A DNA stretch of 64,000 bases, from positions 2,480,001 through 2,544,000 of the forward strand of contig JANFOG010000004.1 of the NCBI GenBank assembly GCA_024336345.1. The letters run 5' to 3'. The notes under the pieces are model-generated. The model made no database searches, was not told where the DNA came from, and worked only from the letters and a program-made list of their open reading frames with translations. Positions 23,079-34,600 of this stretch are shown here, one piece after another (within the stretch, counting starts at the first letter, position 1; each line of letters begins with the position of its first letter). The stretch is from Mariannaea sp. PMI_226 (Eukaryota > Ascomycota > Sordariomycetes > Hypocreales > Nectriaceae). A program made the translations under genes and the position numbers.

Positions 23079-23894
23079 ATGTATACTAGACAACAATTTC
23101 ATTATCCTAAGTTTATCGTTAGGATGGACCCCGACTGTGCGATATGCCATGCTCCGGCAACGATGGCGTGCGATTGTGAGGCCAAGGGACTCGAGGTTGC
23201 CATCAAGCAGGCAGAGGATCGCATGATGCGGTCGATCTACCAAGACATACGGTTCGATAGCCTGTTTTCTTTCCCAACATCCTTCCAACCGACGTGACTG
23301 ATTTCCGTGAATCGTAGTTCCTGGGTTCGAGCTCATGCACAGGACTATATCTTAGAATATTTTCGATTGCTCACAGAACGCCGCAAAGCCGCACATTCTG
23401 CCCATATGGATCGTATTACTGCTCATGCATATCACTTCTATCAGGCATCACCGCATCCCAACCAGATTGCTGAGGCTCAAGCTTCTCTGAAGCGTGGAAT
23501 CGACGAGGACTGGCAATCTAGCGTCCAGCGATACCCCGAGGTTCTTGAATACTTCTTCGGTCTCGTGGAACTTACTCTTCCCGCTGAAGACGAAGCATCA
23601 GTAAAGGATCCCCCACTGAGTGCACTCAATGGTTATCGGAAGGCCAATCGACGAAGCGGATCAAACGGGGCATCTGGTTCGGCAGCTGTTGCAACTGTTG
23701 GGTATCACGAACAACCAGCTCTTCCATCTCGAACCCCGCCTCCTTCGATGCCTCGCCTAGGTGGCCGTACTCCTGGCCCTAGAGATCCCCGTGATCCTCG
23801 AGAACCTCACCCTCGAGAAAGACGATCAAGCTACGCACCTCCTCCACCTCCACCTCCTGCCTCATATTATGCTCCTCCTGGCTTCATGAGATAA
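23079..23894 (+). CDS. Conserved-looking fungal protein with N-terminal CxxC...CxC motif and proline-rich tail
   Basis: Exons 23079-23251 and 23318-23894, joined by a 66-nt intron (donor GTTCGA, acceptor GTAG), give 249 aa. Near the N-terminus the spacing C-x2-C-x7-C-x-C (in MDPDCAICHAPATMACDCEA) could bind one zinc ion. A helical, charged segment follows across the splice site (AIKQAEDRMMRS; SWVRAHAQDYILEYFRLLTE). The last 80 residues are disordered, with repeated Arg-Asp-Pro and a run of seven Pro. No signal peptide or membrane segment. Translation may start at 23079 or at the second Met at 23124, where the conserved-looking MDPDCAICH begins. I believe similar hypothetical proteins exist in other Pezizomycotina, but I know no function. 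Confidence 0.82.
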
Positions 23895-25155
23895 AGAGGC
23901 CTAAGTTAATGCTTCACTATCACACCCACCCTTATGGACACGATCCGACACGTATTACGAAATCATATGAAAATCACGACCACTGCATAATTGGGGCGTG
24001 GAGTACTTGTATACGGATGAACAGACTGGCGTGGCAATTCTTCTCGGGGTATACAGTTTGGGTTTAAATATTCCCCCCTTTTGTTTTTTCTTTTTAAAAA
24101 AAATTAGTTATGTTTAGGTTTTGATTCTGGAGTATCTGGTGTTGGTTCTGTCGGGTATTTTGTACTGAAGATTTTAGATACTAAAATACGACTTCTTGGA
24201 AAGACAAAGCGATCCGCATGAGTTGTTCAACAAAGTTTCTTAGCAGATAACGCCGAAATTATAAGAGTTGTTGGTTTCTTTTGTTTATTTATTTGCTTTA
24301 TGGCCACATTTGCAGTGGCGATGATGGGATGGGATTCCTTAAGGTAAAAGGGAAACTATATCGTGAGTTGTCTGTTGCGGCATAATAACAGAACTAGGAT
24401 TCAATTTCTGGCCCCCAAGTAGAAATTACATAACTCATGCCTGGCAGATGTTATTGTGGAGTTAGTTGGCTGATACGGTCCTCTCGACTCAATCAGTGGC
24501 TTCTCCGCCATCTGCACGTAAACACGTATTTGAGCATGGTGATGTACATAGGTACACTGGCGAAATCACACGCATTGGACTCAGCGGAGTATTGACTCAT
24601 GCATGGACGATGCGAGTATGCCCAACTACACGGAAACTGACGGTAGACTATGGGGGGCTAAGCGTATTTATTGGAGGGGCAGACAATCATCAAAGTCGCG
24701 AACGGCGCAGGTCGAGGGCAAAGTCGAATCACAACGTGAGCTTTATCAAAAAGTGAAACATATCCTTCTTTTATTGCATATCTCCTTCCTGTTGGGAGAC
24801 CGCCTGATTACATAACAGCACCGACAGCGTTTTCAAATCGAGGGGAGGAGAGGTGTAGAGAGGGAAGAAGTAGGAGAGAGGGAGAGGGAGGGTGTTTTGG
24901 GTGAGATTGAAGAGAGTGAGAGGAAGGCACCGAATCGTCCAATTAGGCCGCGGGATGAGATTTTCCCCCAAAGGATATAAGGTCGGAATACTTTTTTTTC
25001 TAGAGGGAGATGGAGAAAATGGTTTGAAGAGAGAGGTGAGGAGGAGCGAGAAGGAAGAGGGGGGGGACGTTTGCGGATTGGATGGAGCTCGGTGCCGAGC
25101 ATGTCAAAGATTAGTGCGACTGCAGGTTGACATGTTTGCAACAGGGTTATGAGCC
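23895..25155. other. Intergenic between convergent genes (3' flanks)
   Basis: About 1.3 kb between the 3' ends of the CxxC gene (plus) and BFR1 (minus). AT-rich on the left. Polypurine tracts on the plus strand near 24838-24910 and 25005-25070 would be pyrimidine-rich in the BFR1 3' UTR. No gene seen. Confidence 0.55.
24838..25075 (+). repeat. Polypurine tract(s) downstream of BFR1
   Basis: Two blocks rich in GA, GAG and GGGAGA on the plus strand, separated by about 80 bp of mixed sequence, directly 3' of the BFR1 stop codon. On the BFR1 sense strand this is a C/U-rich 3' UTR. Confidence 0.6.
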
Positions 25156-26794
25156 TCAAGACTCCTGCTTCTCGGAGATGGAAGTCTCCTCAAGCTTGGA
25201 GGTGGCCTCGTCGACATTCTCGCCGTTGGCCTCAGCGGCCTCAATCTCGGCGATCTTGCGCTTGGCCTCCTCGATGTTCTAATAAGTGTCGTTATTAGCA
25301 TATTTCGCAATTGATAATTAGGTAGCTCGTAGTTGAAAAGGAGAAACACTTACGCGCTTAGTCTGAGCCTCCTGGTCGTTCTTCCAGAACTCAAGCTTGG
25401 CTCGGACCTTCTCGGTGACAGCAGGGACGTCGAGGGCGCTCATGGGGGGGTCAATGCCCATGGCGGCACAGTCCTCAACAACGGAGGGAGGGCAGTTGAA
25501 GAACTTGGAAGAAGCAGCGCTGGCGCCGGACTTCTTACCCTTCTTGCCCTTCTTCACGGCAGGGAGGTACTCCTCCTCGCGATCCTCCTTGCGGACGAGC
25601 TTGGTACCCTTAAGGCCACCCTCATCGACAGTACGCTGAGCCTGAGCGCCAAGACCGGTATCGGCCATCAGGGGACCCTTCTCAATCTTGTGGTTGGGGT
25701 CGAGGAACTGGAGCAGGCTGTTGGCGCGACGGATCTCATCCAAGTAGGCGGCGTCGCTGGCCTCGGCAAGACGACGCTCGGCATCAGCCTTCTTACGCTC
25801 CTTGACGAAGCGATCGTGCTCAGCCTTTTGCTTCTCACGGTATCGCTCACGGGCCTCGCGCTCATATGCGGCGAAAGCCTTCTTCTGACCGTAGTAGTCA
25901 TCCTTGAGCTTGCGGATGGCGCCGTATGTCTCCTGCTGCTCGGCGTGGAGCTTAGTACGCTCATCACGCAGGCTCGAGATGGACTTGTAGGCCTCGTCCT
26001 GCTCGGCCTTGATGGTGTCGAGTTCAGCCTGGATCTTGGAGTACTTCTCAGACAGGGCCTTCTGCTCGGGATCCTCCATGCTGTCCTTGATCTCCTTGAT
26101 CTTGGCGCGCAGATCATCGATCTGCTTCTGAGAGTCCTCAAATTGACCAAAGTTCTTGCGGGTCTTGCGCAAGGCAGAGATGTCAGTGAGGGCCTTCTTC
26201 TCGTCGACCAGCTTCATGGTGCCCGAGTTGACCTGCTTCTCGAGGCTGGCGATTTGGCGATCAACATCCTCGAGGCTCTTGAACGGGACCTTGCTCTTGG
26301 CAGTCTTCTGCTCAGCGATTCGGCTACGGACCTGCTCGTCGAGGCGCTTGATCTGGTCAAGCTTACCAGTGCGAGCGTTCTTGCCACCGGCCTGCTTCTG
26401 TCGGATCTCGTTGGCCTGAGCGATGAGTTCCTGTCGTCGCTGCTGAGTCGGGCTGGGCTGGTCCTTGTTCTTGTTGGGCTGAGCAATATCGATCTTGGCC
26501 TTGACAGCGTTCTGTAGGGCGAGAGAAAAGAGAAAAAAGTTAGCTGAGTAGGGGGTGAGGCCACATTGAAAGGGGAATTTTGGGTTGGTGAATCGTGCTA
26601 CCGTTTGGATGGCATCACAGACACAGTGGGGTTGGGTGAGGCATTGAGGGGCATACCAAACGGTCCATAGCAGCCTTGTGAGCCTTCTCGGCCTTGGCAA
26701 GCTCCTCCTTAAAGACATTCTCGTCAGGCTTGGTAGGGCGCGTTGTGGTGGTCTTGTCTGCCGCAGGGGCGGGAGCAGTCGCAGTGTCGGCCAT
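25156..26794 (-). CDS. BFR1: Nuclear segregation protein Bfr1 homologue (mRNP/polysome-associated)
   Basis: Exons 26794-26657, 26511-25354 and 25278-25156 encode 472 aa. Introns of 145 and 75 nt use GTATGC/CTACAG and GTAAGT/ATTAG, both in phase 0. Yeast Bfr1 associates with polysomal mRNPs and Scp160 at the ER, and its loss disturbs ploidy and secretion. Seen: an Ala/Thr/Pro-rich start (MADTATAPAPAADKTTTTRP), then continuous charged coiled coil through about residue 330 (KSLEDVDRQIASLEKQVNSG; LRDERTKLHAEQQETYGAIR). A Lys-rich linker (KKGKKGKKSG) and a C-terminal segment (NCPPSVVEDCAAMGIDPP) follow, then an acidic end. The frame stays open upstream of exon 2 into intron 1 and beyond, but that stretch has no coiled-coil character. 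Head-to-head with RPB5, 866 bp between start codons. Confidence 0.92.
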
Positions 26795-27244
26795 TGCGAT
26801 ATTGGAACGGGGTGAGTCGACGAGAAGGGGAGAAACCGAAGAGGATGACGGGACCGAGGCGGACAACTCGAGCAGAGTGTCGGCGAAGAAGGAGAACTGA
26901 ATACGAGGAGCAATCGACACGTGGTGGTCGAGACAAGAAGAAGATGTGAGGTGCGTGAGGAGGAGGAGAAGAAGAGTGGGCAAAAAAAATGGAATTCTAC
27001 CACTTTCTGGCCGCCTGTGCCCGTGTCTAGGTGTGTTGGGGCTGCGATGGTGAGCAGTTTCGGGGGATTTGTGCGCCCCTGAAATGGCTTTTGCTTCTCT
27101 ATCTTAGGTACCTGATCCACTGGGATAACCGCTGAAAGTTCACCGGAAAGCCAGATGGCAGTCCGCTAAACTCGACCTGGCAGGCGCTGTACTACCAACA
27201 CAACACGTACCACGTAGCAGCGGTAAGTTTCCTCGTGCTTGTGT

Positions 27245-27265
27245 CCCCCCCCCCCAGCCCCCCCC
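27245..27265. repeat. C-tract (11 C, AG, 8 C)
   Basis: Cytosine run in the BFR1/RPB5 intergenic region. The minus strand is G-rich and could form a G-quadruplex together with nearby runs. Confidence 0.8.
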
Positions 27266-27375
27266 AGTTAAGTTAACCTTAGTGGCTGCCAGCATCCCCT
27301 TTTGATGGCTCCAGGGGTCCCTTTGAAAGGCCCCCCCCAGATCGCCGAAGTGGGTGTAAACGTTTGAACGCTGTG

Positions 27376-27406
27376 GACACTTAGACACTTTGACACTTTT
27401 GGACAC
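27376..27406 (+). repeat. GACACTT short tandem repeat
   Basis: Three copies of GACACTT at 27376, 27384 and 27392 and a partial GACAC at 27402, spaced 8-10 bp, about 255-285 bp upstream of the RPB5 ATG. Could be factor-binding sites; not recognised. Confidence 0.6.
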
Positions 27407-27660
27407 ACCGCATTGTGGCGCAAACATGGTTGTGGCTGAAGCTGCCTCTTCCAAATCACATGACTCGTCTCTGCGGCTCAGTTTTTTGACCCACTCTGCG
27501 GTTGGGTCGCCTGGCGAAAAGGTATGCAAGGCTGAGAAGAAACATTTTCGAGAGAGGGTCCAGACTTTCTTTCAGCATTCTACGAATTATCACTTATCGA
27601 GCAACTTTGCGAACCTCCTATCCTCCGGAACCTCCCCGAACCACAAGTCTTCAAGCAACC

Positions 27661-28554
27661 ATGAATATCGATCACGCGCCTACCGATGCCAATTCCAAGG
27701 AGGTCGTCAGACTCTGGCGAGCCTGGAGGACCGTCCACGAGATGATTGCTGATCGGGTATGTTTGCATTGATCGCTTTTATTTCATCACTTCCAACAGCG
27801 AATTTCTTTTATTGATACTCTGGGTTAGGAATACGAACTCGCCGAGGAGGAAGTCAAGATCTCGCTCGATCGCTTTCGCGACCAATACTGCATGCCTGAC
27901 GGCTCTATCAAGTAAGATAGATCGAGCCTCTCCATCCCTTCCGCGTCGACTCTCTTCTCGCGAAGCAGCAATGACCAAAGAAAGAAAAGAATTCTGGCCA
28001 CTGACATCTGACCTTTCAATCGTCGCAGCCGAGCAAAACTTCAGTTCTCTGCCCGTCCAAGCCCGTCCATGATCAAGAAATCCACTCCTCCCGCGACCGA
28101 TGCCAATCCCGATCCCGCCCCAGACTGCGGTCCCATCTGGGTCGAGTTTCTCAACGACAAGGCTTTTGGTGTCGGTCAGATTCGCCAGTTCGCAAAGTAC
28201 ACCATCGAGAATCAGTACAAGACGGGCATCATGGTCACGCATGTCCCTCTCTCCCCCGCCGCCCGAAAGACTCTTATCAGTGTCGAGAACCTCGCCAAGA
28301 TTGAGTGCTTCCTTGAGGATGACCTGCTGGTCAACATTACCCACCACGAGCTCGTACCCAAGCACGTGCTCCTCTCTCGCGAGGAGAAGACGGCTCTCCT
28401 CAAACGATACCGTCTCAAGGAGACCCAGCTGCCCCGAATCCTTCAGAAAGATCCTGTGGCTCGCTACCTCGGCCTGAAGCGTGGAAACGTCGTCAAAATT
28501 ATCCGAAAGAGTGAGACAGCTGGTCGCTATGCCAGTTACAGACTGTGTGTCTAA
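27661..28554 (+). CDS. RPB5: DNA-directed RNA polymerases I, II and III subunit RPABC1 (Rpb5)
   Basis: Shared subunit of all three nuclear RNA polymerases; its N-terminal jaw domain contacts downstream DNA. Exons 27661-27756, 27829-27911 and 28029-28554 encode 234 aa (yeast: 215). Introns are 72 nt (GTATGT, TTAG) and 117 nt (GTAAGA, GCAG), with phases matching exactly. The N-terminus has SKEVVRLWRAWRTVHEMIAD. The C-terminal assembly domain carries the highly conserved HELVPKHVLLSREEKTALL and LPRILQKDPVARYLGLKRG, ending in ETAGRYASYRLCV as in other Rpb5 proteins. A short Pro/Asp-rich insertion (STPPATDANPDPAPDCG) precedes the second half. The start is set by the only ATG before the conserved helix. 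Shares a divergent promoter with BFR1. Confidence 0.97.
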
Positions 28555-29982
28555 AGCCATTTTTCTCTGTTTGGTGGTGGAAGGGAAAGATGGATGAACT
28601 GTTACGAGTATGTGGCCTGCACCGGGCAAAGTGAAGAGGGGATGAGCGGTTGGATAAGATCAAGAAGTAAGGGACTTTTAGTACGGGGATGGAGGCGTCG
28701 ATCTGCCATTTCAGGTTCAACAAAAAGCTGGCGTTCCAGGGGGATTATTTATGTACATTGTGCAATGCTGTAGCAAAGCCAACGAAGACTTATTGACAAA
28801 CGTATTACATTACGAAAAAGAACTACGCGAATTGTCATTCATGGTGAAGATTAATGACTCGGAACCACCAAAAGAAAAAGAAACCTAAGATATGCTCCAA
28901 GAACAACATAAGAGATGCAGTATTTCTCTTTTGTTTCTGAAGTATCTCCATGATAGCTACTCCCGATCTCGAAAACGTAGCTTAAAAAAGTTCGGCAAGG
29001 AGAAAGGAAATAGCACAAGAATACACCTCTGCACTGCCACCAAGGCCTTTGCGAGTGGTTACCTAGGTCCATCTTCAGTTTTCTATGCAGAGCCTGGCGT
29101 AGTCTCCCAAGTTTTTACCAAGGGTTGAAACTCCTGCGGGATTCATACATATAGAAAGAATGACGTGAGAGCTAACCTAACAGCAATCGAGGATTCACCA
29201 CGAAGTTCTTGTTGACCACTTTGAATGCAGCTGTATGATAATACGACCAGCGGACAATAGCCCGACCTATCTCCCTTCCTCTTTTAAATGGATTATTGGA
29301 GGTCGACAGAAGCAGCTAGTAGGTAGGCGATGCAAAGTATTCAGCACGAGGGCAGATGTATCAAGGGTAGGCTTTAACATAATAAATTTGTTGTGTTTGT
29401 CCATATATGAATTTCCTTCTTATAATCCACCATGAACATTACCTTTATCCATAAATTCTTGTCCTTCACTGTACATCCATCCCATTCATCTATCGTAAAC
29501 TTGGCTTTTTCAGCCGGGGTATAAAATTGAGTGTCCAACCAAGGTCCCACGCCTGCTTGACTACAGACGACCCATATGAAAACAAATCTTGGTAAAAGAA
29601 AAATTTAACAAAAAAGAAGAAAACCAAGGAGGAAAAAAACCGTGTAACACCTGTCCCGTCAAAGCTGATCCCTGGTAACAGCCTCCACTCCCCCAAACTT
29701 CATATCATCGTGATGAACGTCGTTGCCCCTAGTCTTCTCCGTGCGGACCATCCACACTCTGCAGGAAAACGCCATACAGGCATTTTAACCCTTCTGCAGC
29801 TGAACATGACTTGGTCCCAAGTGGGAAAACAATCGGAATCCTAAAACGGCCCGTTGCCATCGTTGTTCGTGTCGTAGGTGTGTACATGTATAGGGTGTAG
29901 ATGTGTTGTATATGTATATATATATACGTTTCAAAGGTCGATTCTCGACCAGCAATGTGGAGTCATTCGAGAGTGTTTTGTC
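28555..29982. other. Intergenic between convergent RPB5 and the 7TM gene
   Basis: About 1.4 kb of AT-rich 3'-flank sequence with a (TA)n-rich run near 29908-29926. No open frame of interest on either strand. Confidence 0.55.
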
Positions 29983-31609
29983 TCAAGATAACAGCCCACC
30001 AGGATCCCGTAGCTCAGGCTCAGGTTTGCCGTGAATATTCACTCTCAGATCAGGCTGCGATTGTATAGTCTGCAGTTCCGTTCCTGAGCTTCGATTTCTG
30101 GCTCTGGAAGCTCTCGTGTTTAGAGGACCAAGAAAACCTCCAAGGTCCTGAAGCAAGGCCGTAGAGCCGCGGCGGAAACCGTTACTCCCAGCTGTGATAG
30201 AGGGGGGCGGAGGTTGGTGGGTGGGCCCAATGTCGCCATTTGAGGAGGTATAACTGCCTGGTCGAATGCTCGCGTTGCTCTCCTGTGGAGTGTCTAATAG
30301 CCCGCCAACGTCAAAGAATGAGACACGTCTCGGGTTGGGTACAGAGTCAGTCTTAGTTAGAGCCAAAGGATCATGTGCAAGCAACGAGTCATCACTTCGC
30401 TCGGCGTTGCTGCGTTGGCGTTGCGGAAATTGCCAGCGTTCTAGGTCCTGGTCCAGAGGTCTGATAATTGGCGCAGGCGTAAACTGCCTGGAGCCTTCTT
30501 CCGGAGGATCAGGCTGGCTTCTTAGTTCGGGGTCGACTGTAATTCCCATATCCCGGACAAGATCCTCATCACTGCCCCAGTGGCGGTGCAAGGTCGGCCT
30601 TCGGGGGTTGAGGGATGGGTTGACAGACTCTGCAATCGAGGGGCGGCGGAATTTTTGCTTCTTTAGACCTCGATCCCGCACAAACGAACCCAACACCAAG
30701 GAATTGGCTGCAGCGGTTGCGAACAATATCTCGACGGAAGCTAGGAGTGAACGATACTGCTGTCTGCCGTGTTCATTAATGACGTTGGGAACCCGATAGA
30801 GGGTTATTCCAACCACTGATAAACTCAAAGAGAAAAGCAGAACCAGCTGAAACTTCCTTTTCATGGTCATTGTGCTGGTGACAATAATGGGAATTGGGAA
30901 TACGACAAGCAGCAAATCTGTGATGACATTGCAGACGGCCATCGTAATGAGCTGGACATAGCCCTGGCGACATTGACCGCCTGGGTCAGGCAAAACTTGC
31001 CAATAATGGTTGAAAGGGTGACATTCGGTGAGGGTACTGATGAAAACGGCGATAAAGGTGACGACCAAGATAATTCGAATGACGTAAAGTGTGGTTTGCC
31101 AAGCGTGCTCCCACGTTGTTCTAGTCAGTCGACAGAGGAATTCAAGAATGGCTCCTTTGAGAACCCATAAGCTGCACAGAAAAAATGTTAGTGAGGGCCA
31201 TTCATGTACGGCTGAGACAGACAACCGAAAAAAAAAAGGAAAAAAAAAAAGCAAGGGATCAGCATGCCACATACGTCGCGGCGTAGAAAATCCGGCTAGC
31301 GAGCACGAGCCCGCTGGCGATTTCTTTTTTTCGTATATCCTCGTCACTCAGATTGACGCCATCGAAATCGGCGTTGTTGGTTCCATAGAGGAGGATATAA
31401 TGAACACAACCCATACGTAGATATAACGGAATTAGCGCGAGGGCAGCTACCCGATCTTCGGTAAAGAGCCGCTCCGTTCGAATAAAGCGACCAGCGAGCC
31501 GGAGGAGGATTATTAGTGTGCAGAATGAGGTAGCCCACCAGCAAACCAATAGCGTCGGCTTGTCGTACTTGAATTCGCGGAGGGTGGGAGGATCTGAATA
31601 GAGCGTCAT
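29983..31609 (-). CDS. Seven-transmembrane fungal rhodopsin-domain protein
   Basis: Exons 31609-31275 and 31171-29983 (103-nt intron, GTATGT donor, GTGCAG acceptor) give 507 aa. About seven hydrophobic helices lie in the first 240 residues, for example LLVCWWATSFCTLIILL, VIRIILVVTFIAVFIS, LITMAVCNVITDLLLVVFPI, LVLLFSLSLSVVGITLY and EILFATAAANSLVLGSFV. The loops and the CNVITDLLLVVFPIP helix match the fungal rhodopsin/PTH11-related (CFEM-less) family of membrane proteins. Some members are proposed receptors, but most have no known ligand. A cytosolic tail of about 270 residues follows, Ser/Pro/Arg-rich. It carries the motif D-x-G-G-[LF]-L three times (399-404, 454-459, 501-506), the last one residue from the C-terminus. 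The start at 31609 is the first ATG with the helix array intact. Confidence 0.88.
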
Positions 31610-34600
31610 GATGATGGTGGTCCACGCTCGTCGTCCTCCGCGGAGGGCCCGACGAGCGAGGTTCGCGGAACGATTTCGACTTTCGAGGTCGGATCGGGAG
31701 GGGCGATCACGACGTATATGGCACTGGCGGCCAGCGGAGACAATGTGTTGATGCGTCTAATATGGTTCGAGAATACAAAGAGGCATCAGACGGCCGGCGG
31801 TGGCCTTGGAGAAGCAGTAGCGGCGGTGGTAACGGCAGACCAGATGTCGGATGCATTAAAGTAGCGGCCAAGGGCGATAGGAAAACACCATCAGAGTAGA
31901 GGTTTGAGAAGTTGGTCGTGCCGGATGAACGACAGGGTGGGAGGCAGGAGTCTTGGCTTCAGCAAGGACGGAGTCGGATTCGGAAATTGAGACCGGGGGG
32001 TAGCTGAGCCGAGGACTATGAACGCATTCGCAATGCGACGCAATTTTGGTGTGGCAAGCAAAGATGAGTCTGATATTGAGATGTGAGTGAACAAGATCGA
32101 GGTTGCAAGTGGCGGGGTGACTTACATGCACGGGATTAAAGGGAACCGATGGGGATATGTGGAGGAGAGCGAGAGAGAATCAAATACAAGTGTGAATATG
32201 GGAAAGATAGTTCTGAGGTGTACGATGTTGAGGAGCAGTAGCCGAGTGGATTCAGACAAGGTGCGGTTGGTCGCAAGATATTGCGGAGGCGAGGTCGTGG
32301 ACATGGTGGGAGTGGGCGAATCGAGCAGCGCATTCGGGCTAGGTACGTACGACGTCCGTCTGCACGGATAGCGTAGGGTCGAGTCGCTCGAGTCGCACAC
32401 AGCCAGTGTCCGTCGTCAGTCGCCCCCAAAAAACCGCAGCCCCATGGATGGGATGGAGGGGAGGGGGGGTGGCCCCAAGAGAGATGCGGCATGGTGCTGG
32501 ATTAGTATTGGGTCAAGCCAGGGGCGAGGGCTGGAGGATGCATGTCTCCACCTTCAAGGACGCCAGGCTTAGTGCGAGCTCAGGCCCTGAGCCATGAGCC
32601 TTTGCCAGTCCTTGGGAGTTTTTTTAGAGCCTTGAGGATTGAGGATTGAGGCTAGAGGGCAGAGGGAACCAAGATTGCCGGGGGGCAGTGTCAACTTCTG
32701 GTATGGCCAAGAGGACCAAGGGGACCAAGAGGGGCTACCACACCGCATAGGCACTATCTGTGTTGCTCCCTTCTTCCCACTTCTGTGGTTGTAGAACTAT
32801 CCTCCCTGTGGATGGACGAAAAAACGGCTTCGTTGATTCAGTTCTATCGCGTCCCTCTATGCTCTCCGATGTAATTACTTGGGAGTCTGTCACTGTATCT
32901 CTTGGCTTCTACTTTCCCCTGCAAAAGGAAGGGATCAGATCATCCCTGCACCAAACCAGTATACAGCCCATTCCGTGAAGAATTAAATGAAAGTACCATT
33001 TTCTGCGACTATTTGACAAGATGGGCATTTCGGCGAGCTCACGGAGTACTGGCAGATTTGACGCTTCAAGTCATGTCTCAAGTACTGGCACCCAGAGCCG
33101 CGTAACGGACCGGACACCGGCCCAGAGCAAGAGCCTCATTGCGCTCTGATGGGGAATAAAGAAAAGCAAGGAAAAGAAAAGCAGACAGGGACATACGCAC
33201 TCAAAGGAGCCCAAGACTTAACTTAAATTAGTTGGTTGACACCATGTCAAAGACGCCGTTGCCGCCACCTTGGCTCTCCGACAATCGCGGGGCATTCAGC
33301 ATGCAGTGGACAGCATGCAACCTACAGGGCAAGGCAACCCAGGTGGCGGAATTCCATGATGTTTCGCGGCTTGGGCGGGAAACAATGGGACTGGAGATCC
33401 AGCGGAACGGGAAGCGCTGATGTGCATGTACTCCGAGCTACTGATTAATTTGAATCATGTCTAACGAGCAATGGTAATTGCTGAGAAAAAGGCAGAAAAA
33501 GAAAAAAAAATAGAAATTCAGTGCCGATCACATTCCACAGGCTTGGACCACTAACTTGTGTCATTTGTGTTCAGCATGTGGGTAGGCTGTGGTAACAAGA
33601 GACAGTCTAGATGCACAAAACTGCTCCATATGCAGGAGTCAGGCTGTGCCGGTAAAGAGGCCCAGCGGAGCATGCTTCATAACGGGGCAAGGGGCAAGGC
33701 GGTAGACCATATTGACCATGCAGTCGCTATTCGACTCGTACAGTAGGTCCTTGATTATTAGGGCACAGTACTCGAGCACAGGCATCTAATATTTGTGCTA
33801 GGATAGTTATCGCTTCGCGTACGGTAGCACTCATGCAATCGGGGTACCTCTGCAATGCTTCGAGCAGTAAATACGAAGGCTCTTGGCGTTCCGTGTGAAC
33901 TGCGCCTCAGACTTTTTTTCCTATGAGACACCGTATTCAAAGCTAGAACGCTTGCCGCGATTCCTGTCGAAAACCAACCTGTCAAATTGACAAGGACTAC
34001 CTGCAAGAAAGAAGTTGGGCCTCTAGTTGACTGCTAGCGAAAAGAGCATCAAAGTGCACCGGGCTGTCAGGCGAATTTCGGTGGCGTGCTGACGTGCATC
34101 AGTCTACCTTGCAAAAATCATCTATCATAGCAGTAGCCAAGCGTTATTGGGTGTCAGGCCAGCGGAAGAACTTTACCTCAGTTAGCTGCAATTTGTAGCC
34201 TGTAGTCTGGTGCATTTGGGTGTGGTTTCGCCTAGGCCTAACTCGGCGTCTCGAAGTTGATAAGCGGTATCATCCATGAATTGACAGGAATCCTCGGCCG
34301 AGGCATGACCATGCACGCTGCTTGAATTTGGAGCGTATTGCACATAGTAGCAGACCTAATAGAGGTAAGAAGGGAAATTACAACGAGATTCTTGTTGCTT
34401 CGGCTTGACTTGTTGTTGGCGCATGTGGATTTCAAACACATGCAACATCATTGAATGCCTTGGCCTAGTCACATGTGTCCTGTTGTCAAGTGCAGAGCCT
34501 CCGCTCCGGGCGATGTCTATTAGTGACTGCGCCAAGTTGGGACAGGCAGTGAGCGTTTTTCGAACCATCACTGCAACTGTTTACGAAGCAGTTACTCTGT

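Larger units (their letters stand above)
26795..27660. promoter_or_regulatory. Divergent promoter region BFR1 / RPB5
   Basis: 866 bp between two start codons on opposite strands, both for growth-related genes. It contains an 11-C run, AG, and an 8-C run at 27245-27265, another C run near 27338, and a GACACTT repeat at 27376-27406. No coding potential. The two genes may share control, but nothing in the sequence proves it. Confidence 0.5.

Noticed and set aside
25333..26517. 394-codon Leu/Gly-rich plus-strand frame
   Set aside because: Exact antisense of BFR1 exon 2; Lys/Glu-rich coiled-coil codons read backwards as Leu-rich sequence. No independent support.
26512..27120. N-terminal extension of the BFR1 exon-2 frame
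   Set aside because: Runs through intron 1 and the promoter in another frame than exon 1; Ser/Pro/Leu-rich noise, whereas the spliced exon 1 gives a family-like start.
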